Source: Tomocerus qinae
Lineage: Eukaryota > Arthropoda > Collembola > Entomobryomorpha > Tomoceridae
Reading direction: 5' to 3'
Length of the DNA: 64,000 nt
Assembly: GCA_020055645.1 (NCBI GenBank)
Contig: CM034547.1
Location: 60,266,909-60,330,908 of the forward strand
Position numbers and translations under genes: made by a program. Shown here piece after piece: positions 1 through 11,194 of the stretch (the stretch's first letter is position 1; every line of letters begins with the position of its first letter). The notes beneath the pieces are model-generated. The model saw only the letters and a program-made list of their open reading frames with translations, had not been told where the DNA came from and did no database searches.

Positions 1-1087
1 TCTTAATTTGCAGTGCTTACAAACGCTGTGGCTTTTGTAATTTGGAAAGTTATTTACTTACACTATTTCAAATGCTATACCAACTCACAAACTTTTTAGC
101 ACCAACTGTCGACATAACCTCTGGAAGGAATGGTGTGCAAATAAATTATGAAATAGTATGAATAGAATGGTTCAATGCATTGGACCAAATCTCATTAGTC
201 GTTATTATTTTCATTGAATGCGCAAATGAGATCGTTTTTGTTTCAGTCTAATTCCGTTTTCCAATCGCTACTCAGCTCACAGTTCTATGGAGTAGGTGAC
301 GCAATAAAGGGTAAAACGGACTCCACGTCATGTGACTTCATATGCTAGTCCCAACTCTAATCTCTATTTTATAATCGCAGACTTGAAAAATTTACGTGTC
401 TATATTTCTATCTATGTATGTACGGGTGGTAGGGTGTTCCCAATAGCAAAATGCGCATGTTCATATTTTACATGAAAACAAGCTACACTCTGTGTTATGT
501 TATGTTAGTATTAATTAGCATAATTTGAAAACCACACAAAATGTTGAACGCGTATTGTAAATATTTCGAAATTCAATATCCAATACGCATGACTGTCGCC
601 TACCTTTCGAAATTGAGTCATGAATGCTGGGGGCTACTAGTGCTATAATAAATTCTAATGTATTATACGGAGCTGTGTGCTGTGTGTGTGTGCTTTCGGC
701 TTACATTATATATTTCCAACAACAATTCTTATAAAAAATAGGCAGCTTCCACGTATATGTAAATTATATTATATTATGTAAGCAGTGCTTTACAATTAGA
801 TAGTTATCATATCAGTTATACTTAGAAAGAATTTCATATGGAACATAAAGAAATAATAAAGTCATGCATATTTTAATATAGATCATTACTAATATTAACT
901 TGAGTACATTTTCATCCAGCATTTCTGTTTCTGATACCTGAATTTCTCTTTTCGCCCCGTCGTTACACATTAAATGAACTGAATGATACAATATCATCAA
1001 TTACGTAATAGACCGTCAAAAATTGGCCACTATATCATGCGTGGCTTTGCAATTCCAAAATCCAATTTTTAAGTAGATCCTAGAAAG
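1..1087. other. AT-rich intergenic DNA, no gene seen
   Basis: No open frame here resembles a known protein and no RNA gene was recognised. A short frame on the minus strand near 812-1000 has no recognisable family and looks like chance. The right end leads into a possible core promoter for the PI-PLC-like sequence. Confidence 0.6.
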
Positions 1088-1092
1088 CGGCA

Positions 1093-1134
1093 ATATAAAC
1101 ATACAAACTGCAACCAAACACGATCTTACATTCA
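1093..1134 (+). promoter_or_regulatory. Possible TATA-type core promoter of the PLCXD-like locus
   Basis: ATATAAAC lies at 1093-1100. About 30 bases on, at 1123-1134, is TCTTACATTCAG, which resembles an arthropod initiator. The first ATG of the PI-PLC-like sequence follows at 1185. TATA-like strings are common in AT-rich DNA, so this rests only on spacing. Confidence 0.25.
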
Positions 1135-1184
1135 GGAAACTTCTATCATTCAGCATCTGACAATCACAAACTTAGACTTTCAAA

Positions 1185-3059
1185 ATGGAACCTGGTGACA
1201 TTGATCTATTCATGACAATAGACGCGATGATTTGTAATGACGTTGATAGTGTCATCAACGTGTTTTGGCAAGACCCAACCTTTCTACCAGAAACACCGTG
1301 CCAAATTCAGATTTATAAAATACCTGAGGATTTTCCATTACTCTCGGACTTTGATGTTGAGCGGGGACAAGGATGTTGGACGACGACGCATCAATATGAA
1401 GAGTTTGAGGATAGTTTAGAGGCTTCTAAATACTTTGCCCTTACATGTGTGGTACTCTCGTATTTAAAATATATACGTATAAAAATTATGGACGTTGCCT
1501 ACAACAGCTGCGGGGACACAGTGGGGATCAACTCATAAGTCAAGTTGCCTTTCTGGGGGCCCACGACGCTGGGGCTAGAAAACGCTTTTAGCCGGGTACA
1601 TCGTCATTCCTCCATAAGAATCACGTAGGACTTTCATATAAAATTCAAAATTGTTTATTTTATTGGTATATTTAATATACAACGGTCTATGTCTAAAAAT
1701 AATATAAATATTGGCAAATAAGTAATTTTTGCACACCACTTTTTAAGGCAATGGTGCATGTTTCAAAAGACTCAGATTGTTTTTGCCACAAATGGGGATG
1801 TTGCTGGGCAACCAGCAAAAATTATCATAGAGGGTAAATGGGAATCGGAAAAATTCGTACTTTTTTTTGGAAATTCCCTAAGGATCTGAGACCACTGGTC
1901 CTACAGCCGTCCAATAATTTTTTTAAAATTCTTCGATACTTATTCTATGGTAGTTATATTTAAAATTCAACATTTTGGTCTTCGACTTGAAGATATCATC
2001 GTTTGAAGCCGAAAAATGTGTGTTTTTTGTGAATTATATATTGCGAATTTATATCTTCAAGTCAAAGCCCAAAATGTGGAATTTTCAATATAACTACCAT
2101 AGAATAATTATCGAAGAATTTTAAAAAAATTAATGTACGGCTGTAGGACCAGTGGTCTCAGATCCTTAGGGAATTTCCAAAAAAAAGTTACTGGCAAATA
2201 TGATAGTCGAGAAATTATTTTCGTTTCCAGGCACCTGGGCTTTAAACCATCTAAATAATAATATAGTTTAGCCAGCCAAAATTCTTTTTATTTGTCCAGT
2301 TGAGTCATTCCGAATTTTATCTTCATTTTTAACAAGTACTGATTTTTCTATGTTGTCTTTCAATAACTTCATACTATAGTGATAATTATGAATCTTATTC
2401 AATAAAATTGGAAAACATAATATCAACTTTATGGTAAAAGATTATTTGGAAGTATACACTTGATTATTGCTTATTGTAACTAAAAACATTTTGGTCGTTG
2501 GTCATTGCTTTTATATTAATTTAATTATTGCTTAAATTGATAAATTAAAATTGATGCAACTAATTAATTAAGTAACAATACTATAAGTGATATAAATAAT
2601 GAAGTGCAAAAAATTGTTTCACATTAGACAAAGGATTACTCCTTATGAGATGTGCCTGCATGGGGTAAGATATTTCGACCTCAGAATGGAAATAATCGAG
2701 TCTGAAGCGGAGCCAAAGCGGTACAGACTGTACCGTGGTCATTACGTGATGGATTTGGGGTCCTTCATGCCACACATCTTGCGGTTCATCGCTGAGACGA
2801 ATGAACCTGTAATTTTGGACTTCCATGAAATCACTTACCAATGCTTTATGAAGCAAATAGAAAAAAAGGAAATGGACACTATATTCACTATGGACAAAAG
2901 ATATATTTTGAAGGACTTGCAGGGAATATGCTTTTCATATCAAATGAAATACCCACCCTCAATCAGGTTTGGTTAACTGGCAGACTATTAATAATCACAT
3001 CTCCAAATAGATTTTTTCGAGACATATTTCCTGTTTTTTCCATTCAGCATGTGAGTTAA
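1185..3059 (+). pseudogene. PI-PLC X-domain (PLCXD-type) gene, probably decayed
   Basis: Three stretches together match an arthropod PLCXD-type protein, a family related to phosphatidylinositol-specific phospholipase C. Stretch 1 (1185-about 1448) starts MEPGDIDLFMTIDAM, like the N-terminal beta-sandwich region of these proteins. Stretch 2 (about 1508-1588) carries ISQVAFLGAHDAGA, the active-site His region, usually GTHDSG. Stretch 3 (about 2627-2976) has HGVRYFDLRM and NEPVILDFHEI. A fourth piece in another frame (about 2920-3059) has TLNQVWLTGR. Stretches 1 and 2 could be joined by a 59-base intron (1449-1507), and an acceptor precedes stretch 3 at 2626. However, stretch 2 meets a stop at 1589 with no donor before it, the frame changes near 2920-2935, and the C-terminal part is missing. 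A TTAA-flanked element sits at 1743-2245. Homology is fairly sure. Pseudogene status is inferred; assembly indels are the alternative. Confidence 0.55.
1743..2245. mobile_element. Palindromic TTAA-flanked MITE, copy 1
   Basis: A 495-bp unit (1747-2241) is bounded by TTAA at 1743-1746 and 2242-2245, the target duplication typical of piggyBac-type transposons. It is a long imperfect palindrome: the stretch around 1869-1911 returns inverted at about 2137-2178, and CTTGAAGATAT near 1985 returns near 2052. The very ends are only loosely inverted, GGCAATGGTGCATG against AGCCCAGGTGCCTG. There is no coding capacity, so it is non-autonomous. A near-identical copy lies at 9086-9586. It sits between two pieces of the PI-PLC-like sequence. 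Confidence 0.85.
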
Positions 3060-6000
3060 TTTTTTGTTTAAGTTCCTAGTGCTAAATATTTCTAATCCAA
3101 GATAAACAACATTATTTTAAAAATCATGTTTTGTTAGTTTGTGACATCAAAAGTGTAGGACTCAAAATACTCGGTACAAGTTCTATTAATGTGCTGTCCG
3201 AAACCCAAATAACTATACCATATTACTTCACTACAGTTTGTATCGGTGATCCGTATCTGTTTATAGTGCACACAGCTACATGACTTTTTGTGAAAATGCA
3301 TGCCAGATGATTACATTCCAGTCTGTAGACTAAAACGGCAAGTCAAATGGAGTAAAGACATAAAGTTTCTTGTAATGAATTAAGGATATAGGTTCTTGTA
3401 CTCATTTGATATGCACTCAACTTAACTGCCAGTCTATCTAGTGCATGAAATATTGCATCTACATCCGCATAAGCAAATGTGAATCTGATGGTCCCCATTG
3501 CCCATGTCTTGGAAGCATGTTACTGCTGCTGAATGACAACTTGAATGCGCAGTACGTGGTACTATGTAAACTTATTATGAGTGTTCATATTGTCAGTGTG
3601 TTGTATCTATGTATTCCGTAATTTTACGTAGCATAAGCCTGTTAAAACAGTCAATTCAAATGACATTTTATGAGGGTGATGTGATGTGAGGCAGAGGTAG
3701 TTGACATTCTGTTTCCCCTTTTTAAGTGACGCAAGATAGACAAGAGAAAAGAGAGGGTTGGCTCACTCTGCCTCCGCCACACTATATAACACTGCACTAG
3801 AGGAAATACATCATGGATGTGCTCAAACATATAATAATCCACTACTTTATTCAGTCTGTACTCCCCAGCTATGATAATATGATCTTTATTTGCCACTACT
3901 TGTTGTGCTTCTTCTATACTATGGCTGTTCATCGAAACTTGACTTATTTGTACATTTCTCTTCTACTGTGTAACTTTAATTTCTGATGTATTTCGTTTCG
4001 TACAAGACTATACTTTGGAATTCAGAATATTTTTCCAGTATTTTAAGTGAGAATAGGTCCTAAGAAATAAGTAATTGTCTAAGCCATACCCAAGTAATGA
4101 TGGTCGTAAAATATCTTTTTGGAATTGTATAATGACTATAAACTGAAGAAAACGCACACAATCTTAAAAGTACTTTTAGCGAAATAAAATGTCAATTATT
4201 GGTAATATCGTCAGCATATTGTGCACCCAGCATTTTTACTTGCAAGTAAACATTTATGACTGAGGAAAATTGTACAATACTTTACTATTGTTGTTTACTT
4301 CAACGTCAACATTTCAAAATACTTTTAAAAAGAAGGTAGAAAAAAATACAAAGTAGTAGTACTTGCCCCTTTTTTGGATCAATGATGGTTTACATTTCAC
4401 AATCATTAAAGTTGATAGAAATAGCTCCTGCATCCGTGTCAAATGATATGTCTGTCATGTCGATTTGTTGTAATAATATCTTCTACCAAGTATGTAGGGC
4501 AACATCAGAAGAACAATGTATCTGCCCCATGATTCCGATGATGGAGAGAGCTAACTTTTCTTTTCTCATTCGCCCCTTTTCTCCTCCGGCACTTCTCATT
4601 TCACAGCGAGGCTTACTCGTACAGTTACTTCCAGAAATGCCTCCTTATAATAAATTTTCTCTATCCTCTGGCATTTCCGTAGATTTGTACTGGGTATCCA
4701 TTAAATTCTCGTGCACTTTTATCTATTTTAAAAATTGAAGATGTTATTAGCTACACGGTCTTAAGTAATAAAACATTAATGCTATATGTTGTAAGGTAAC
4801 ATTTTGTAGTGCTTATTAATGAATTATTGGCTTATCAATGAAACCATTTAGAGAGTCTACGTTTTTTTGCTTGTGAATTCGTTTGGGTTCAAAAATGCTT
4901 ACTTATCAATTACACTGTAAGCTGGTAACATAGAAGATGATTGGTGTATCAGTACTACTTGTACACTTGATCTGTACTTGTGATGTCTATATCGTGACTG
5001 TTATACTTCGGTTTGCTTTTCCATGATACAAACTCTCCCACAACAGCCAGATTTACTTGTAAATAAGCAGTTTCTAGTAGACTGTTGAAACACTAGCTAT
5101 TATATAGCTATTTTATCTTTACTTATTCGATCATCTACAAATAATGTGTACCTTATTGTATTTGTAAACATTTTCGTACTCCTCTCCCCTCCTTTTACCT
5201 ATATAGATACAGCGAACTGTATATAGTATACATACAGCAGTAACATATTAGCAAATTGGTCATGGTTTGAAGTAATGTATTGCTACTCAGAGTGCATGAA
5301 ATGTAAAGTATCTATTTGCTTATGGCGTAAAATATATAATAGAGATTGCACAAGGGTTTGCCCTTGTTTGGATAAGTGTAACTTTACATAATATCAACAG
5401 GGGAAGGTTTGGTTTGATTTATAAGTATTATGCACTCGAAATAGTTGAAATCGTAGTGAAGTTGTAGTTGTAGGTTGCATGTAAATTGACTTCCAGCTTT
5501 TCGTCGTGGATGATAATCTCCTTATTGAGGAATATATCTACTTCCCATTTGTAGAAGTACAGATACACTAACAGTCACGGATGCCAGTGTAATGAATAGT
5601 GAACAGTATAGCCTGTAGCTTCTCCTCCACCGTTTTCCATTCATGAATAATATATTCAGAGGCCTTCTAGGGAAAAATGGAATCTGTAGCTTCTGCATTC
5701 CATCACTATGTTTCCTATCAAAATCAATTGTCTAAAATTGCAAATAAATGAGCAATTTACAGTGTGGAAAATCGAAAACAAATTTCTTATTGAAAAACAG
5801 AGCCTATGGCTAAACTTCCATCCAGAAACAATTTCTACATAAAATTCATTACATAATGGATGTTTCTCTCCATGCAGTATCTACTAAGAGAATACACAAT
5901 ACGCCTCCAAAGCAGGTCTGGCACTTAAAATATACACCATGAGATTTATACACGTTCTGCTTCTATACTTTTTGTGAGAACAAAAGTGGAAGGAGAAAGT

Positions 6001-9000
6001 GCATTAGGTTGTTGCAGAGATAGAAGAGCTAATTTCTCTGATTCATATCCTCAAATTCATCGCTCGTTCCTCACATGCTCATTTGAATGACACTGAATAG
6101 AAAACTGAATGGACTCAATACGAAGGGCATAGAAAGGAGTTTCACCCCATTCTATATACTTGAAAACTAAACCCTTTTACTTTAATCACATCCACTAACG
6201 AACAAAAAGGCTAGCTCATTCTTCTAATGCATTAGACAACTTGCTACAGAGGAATAAGTAAAATTTTATTGTCGAGGCTTATCAACATAATATTAGGTAA
6301 TACGTAACAGTGCCTATCGACATTGTCTTTATTGTTTCACTGATGCAAATTAATTTAGTAAATAGAAAACACATTTTGCTAAGGCATAAGTTGAAGTAAT
6401 CCGGATACCTTACACTATCCCTTTGTCAATTATTTTATTAATTTTGTTACAATTTCAGTCTCTACAAATCACTCTGCTGATTGATTGTTTAATGGAAAAT
6501 CCATATTGAATGAACTCGTAAATAATTAAGGAATTAGTCAATTTGAGAGTTTATTAGTCATCAAATACACCTACCTCCTCCCTACTTATTTCTAATATAC
6601 TAAAGGTTAAATTGCATTTTCATTTTGCATTCGTTGATTTTTATTAGACTTACATAGAAATTCCGTAAAATGATACCTTTATTTAAGCATATTATTATAG
6701 TATTGCCAATCAATAAACATAGCTCTTCCTACTACTGTATTTACTCGAATGCAAGTAGACCTATCTACAGATAGTGCTAGCAGTATTGGTTATTCATAAA
6801 TGTAAATACATCACAGGAGGGAGAGTATATTAATATAATACGTCTACTCTTTCTACATGGAAATATTTAGAAGCAGTAAAATAGGCCTATAGTGAGAAGC
6901 ACTTTTCGGAAATACTTGCCGACGAGAGAATTCTATTCTCTGGGCTGAACGCGAGGGGAACGCAAAGGTAATCTAATCTAATGTCGAGTGCGTTAAGTGC
7001 GTTCGAATGCGAATATATTAAATATCTATAATGTCGGTTTATCCTCTATGATTAGCAAGCGCTTTCCTATGCTCACATAACGGGTACTAACAATTAGCTG
7101 CAACATATGTACAAACTACATCTATAGTAAGCAGGTAGGATGTAGATAATTTAGACTCACCAACGAAGCGAGGGATATTATGATTATGTGAAATTTAGTT
7201 CATTTGTGCAGGCTAATTTGGTTTAACCATCTACATCTCTGCAACTTGATTTAACTACCTAAATGATATTTTATAGGTCTACACTTTTGAAGTGACTCGC
7301 AAACTAGAAAATTGTAATTGTAAGTACCATAGTTAATATAGTTTCCTTCAGAACCTTAAAGTTTTCCAGCTCTATAATTAACTGAGTTTTACTACGTACG
7401 TAATTATACAGCAGCTACGGTATATACTAAGTTGTAATAATTAAAATTGCACTCTATGAATGATGATATCAGTGGCTACTACCAAGAATAATGAATACTG
7501 AAATAACTTTGCCCTTTCAATTGAATAGTGTCGCACGTCGCACATTTGGTGTTCGTAAGAATCCATAGATTTGCACTGTCAATTCCATAAGCTTAGGTTC
7601 AAAATTGTTTACATGTGTTACATGAAACACTAGCTGACATAATGCAAATTATTATTCACATCAAGCAAAAGATTAATTTAGTATTCTAGATCTATGTTAG
7701 TGGCTTCTGTAATTTTTACTTGAACTTTATAGAGAGAAAAATGTATTAACACAATTAAAACGGTTTAGTCTGTGTACTTAACCTGAAGTTTTTTTTATTG
7801 AAATTGTAAGATTTAAGCCAAAATTGAAATCTGGCTTGGAAATAAGATTTTCTAGCACGTAGAGGATTTAAATAAGCGCATTTAAATCCAATTGCAAGAT
7901 TCTACAGGGACAATAAAATAAAGGCGGGTAACTAGGTAGTCACCAAGAGAGTAGGATTTGATGCAAATGTGAATTACTACATGAGTGACTATAGAATACA
8001 GAATACGTGTATGCTGTTTTGCCGACCTTGTATTGCAGTCTGTGTATGTGGTACATAGTCTTACATTAGTACCACAACGTAGTGGCTATGGTTTTGTATT
8101 TGTGAGTGTAGTACATATCTAATGTAATTATTGCTGCCACATGCAGAAGAGAAAGTGAAAGCATTCATTAATCACACAGTCTATTCAAAGGGTGGCAATT
8201 TCCGCTTCACAATTTAGTTAAGGAAAAATCTGCCGGTGCCTTTTAGTTCCGCCTCAGTAACAATGACAGCCGAAAATTGCATCAAATACTTTGAATGGAA
8301 ATTCTTCTTAGTTTGGTAGTTTGCACTGTGCATAGACAGACAGTTATAACATTGTGGTCGGCTCTAATGGAAAGAGTGGCACTTGCATTCAGCTCAGCCA
8401 GTGCATTGTAAAAACATGCCCACACATTTCTAGCAGGTAGCTATAAAATATTGTAGCAAATCATGCTGCACACAAATAAATATTATTATAAACTTATGCT
8501 TTACAAGCTAGAGGTGAACACGACGTAGTACAGGGATATAGCACAATGTAGCAGCAAGGCCATAATATGTACCAAAAAGAGTTTTGATGACACCATGTGA
8601 AAAATGCGTGCACATGGGCATTTGCGGTATGTTCTTTATAAAAATTGTAATTGAATTTTCAACAATAAGGTCTACGTCAAGAGGAGCGAAAGTTATGGAG
8701 TACCATGATTCATTGAAGACTGTCAATGCCGATACGACATGTGTATAGATAAAGACTACAATAAACAATTTAGTAACTCATTAAAACATCAACAATTCTA
8801 ATGCAGTGTAATTAGCTTTAAATTACTATAATAGGTGGATTAATAAGAATGATTTGTTCCATATTTGGGTTAATGCAAATAATAACGCTAACAAATGTAT
8901 CGCTATTTTTAGGAGCTTGAATCTCTTCTCTACATTTTCATGTCACTATTACGTTAAGTACGTAAATTAACAATCCCATTGCATAAATTAATTTGAAAAG

Positions 9001-9085
9001 GTTGTATGAATAATGGACTTCTTAAATCTCTTCTTGTAGGTTACCCGTTTGAATTACTGCTTAACAGACAGTAATTGAAAACAAA
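3060..9085. other. Gene desert, nothing recognised
   Basis: AT-rich sequence with many stops in all frames. The longest frames, near 4382-4738 (+) and 8508-8768 (-), match no family I know and lack convincing splice context. No tRNA, rRNA or clear repeat was seen. Confidence 0.55.
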
Positions 9086-9586
9086 TTAAGGCAATGGTGC
9101 ATGTTTCAAAAGACTCAGATTGTTTTTGCCACAAATGGGGATGTTGCTGGGCAACCAGCAAAAATTATCATAGAGGGTAAATGGGAATCGGAAAAATTCG
9201 TACTTTTTTTTGGAAATTCCCTAAGGATCTGAGACCACTGGTCCTACAGCCGTACAATATTTTTTTTTAAATCTTCGATACTTATTCTATGGTAGTTATA
9301 TTGAAAATTCCACATTTTGGTCTTCGACTTGAAGATATCATCGTTTGAAACCGAAAAATGTGTTTTTTTGTGAATTATATATTGCGAATTTATATCTTCA
9401 AGCCAAAGCCTAAAATGTGGAATTTTCAATATAACTACCATAGAATAAGTATCGAAGAATTTTTTAAAAATTATTGTACGGCTGTGGGACCAGTGGTCTC
9501 AGATCCTTAGGGAATTTCCAAAAAAAAGTTACTGGCAAATTTGATAGTCGAGAAATCATTTTCGTTTCCATGCACCTGGGCTTTAA
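9086..9586. mobile_element. Palindromic TTAA-flanked MITE, copy 2
   Basis: A 493-bp unit (9090-9582) lies between TTAA at 9086-9089 and 9583-9586. It matches the copy at 1743-2245 nearly base for base, with the same palindromic arms and central loop. The differences are a handful of substitutions and homopolymer length changes. That suggests both copies are fairly young. It is non-coding. Confidence 0.88.
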
Positions 9587-10900
9587 GTTGATGGTTAATT
9601 CTTACACTCTGTGTTGTCAATTTCCACAGTAGGTGATTTATTTTTTCGTATGTTCATTTTATACATTATAAAATCTTAAGTGGTCATAAATCTTAATATC
9701 CATTGCACTAGGATCTTGTGCCTACACAAGTAGTACATAAATTAAAATGCTAAGGTAGGTAGCCTCAACTGTATTTATCTATGTCTATTGGTACACATAC
9801 TTATACAAAAACTAGTCTATTACGCTGTGTAGTTCAAATGTAAAAGGGTCGTGGGTTAATGTCATCTCCACTAAAAGACTATAAATATTATTAGTTTATT
9901 TAAGCAAGCACCGTGTCCCTGGAAAGACGCAACAAAAGGCTGCTCAACTGCACCAGACAATAGTGACGGTGGATAGAGGTGTCTAAATAAAAGAGTTGAA
10001 ATATTAAGAAAAGTTTTGAAAAATGAAGTGGAAGAAATGAAGAAGTGTAGTAGGACAACGACAACTCCTCCCACTTGACGCTCTCCAGTCATACATATTA
10101 TGCAAAGTGTGGACGCAAGTTTTTTATACGCTAACCGTGCGAAAACCTTCTTGACTTTCTTTGCCTCCTTTCACCACAGTCTTGTAGTAGAGCAATGTCA
10201 TATGAATGCACTGCACATGGTGGTTGCTAAATAAAGAGGGAAAATGCGTGTTCATTTTATGAAGGATTAAAGCATCTCTCTTTGCTTTACTACTGGGGTT
10301 TGCTATTTACACTTATCACTCTGTGCAGATGTGTCGTTTGTGTTTATAGATTCGAGTTGTTACTGTTTTATAATTAAATGTAGTAGATCTTATTATGCAT
10401 TTTTCAGTATACACTAAACGAGTAGTTATGTTGTTTTATTAGTATTATTTGCATGAAACTAAGCTATAAAATTGTATCAAAACAAGACTAATGATTACCC
10501 AAAGATAACGCTGTCCGGTCTGACTAAGAATTCTGTAACACATTTTCAACTTTAAAAATGTTTTAAATTCCAAGCTAACTATAAAGGCAGGTTGCAAATT
10601 ATATTATAGCTTTTGAAATTGATATTACTCGAAAGTCATTACTACTTTGTATAAAATTGTTTTGATCGTATCATAAGGTACTACAGAGTTGGTCATTTAA
10701 GAAAACAAATGTTTTATGTGACCCCTTCCTACTGCTCCATTTGGTTTTCCCAGTAAGTCGAACATTAAAGAGTTGCATCGGGGCAATGCTTGCAAGTTGC
10801 AACCTCGGCGACAATTCTTGCCGTCAGTTCAGCAATATCTTGAGCTCTGATTTCGTAAATGCGTGACTATTATGGCCCCAAAGAAAAAAAATGCAAATTG
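9587..10900. other. Intergenic DNA, no gene seen
   Basis: No recognisable coding, RNA or repeat feature. A short minus-strand frame near 9871-10092 looks like chance. Confidence 0.5.
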
Positions 10901-10907
10901 TCTTCAT

Positions 10908-11190
10908 TCAGCCCAATTCAGTCATTCGTTCCCATTCGGTCCAATTCAGTATTCAGTCATTCGTTCCCATTCGGTCCAATTCAGTCATTCGTTCCCATTC
11001 GGTCCAATTCAGTCAATCGTCCCCATTCGGTCCAATTCAGCCATTCGGTCCAATTCATCCATTCGTCCCCATTCGGTCCAATTCCAGTCATTCGTTCCCA
11101 TTCGGTCCAATGCAGTTATTCGTCCCCATTCGTCCCCATTCGGTTCAATTCAGTCATTCATCCGCACTCGTCCCCATTCATTTCCTCCGC
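10908..11190 (+). repeat. Minisatellite, about 28-bp units
   Basis: About ten imperfect units built on CCAATTCAGTCATTCG followed by TTCCCATTCGGT, with some shortened units. All three forward frames stay open through the array because the unit contains no stop and its length is not a multiple of three. This explains three overlapping open frames (10859-11272, 10863-11195, 10891-11199) with near-identical His/Ser/Pro/Phe-rich translations. They are a repeat artefact rather than genes. Confidence 0.92.
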
Positions 11191-11194
11191 ATTG

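Noticed and set aside
4382-4738. 118-codon plus-strand open frame
   Set aside because: No family resemblance, no splice or promoter context, and its composition matches the flanking desert.
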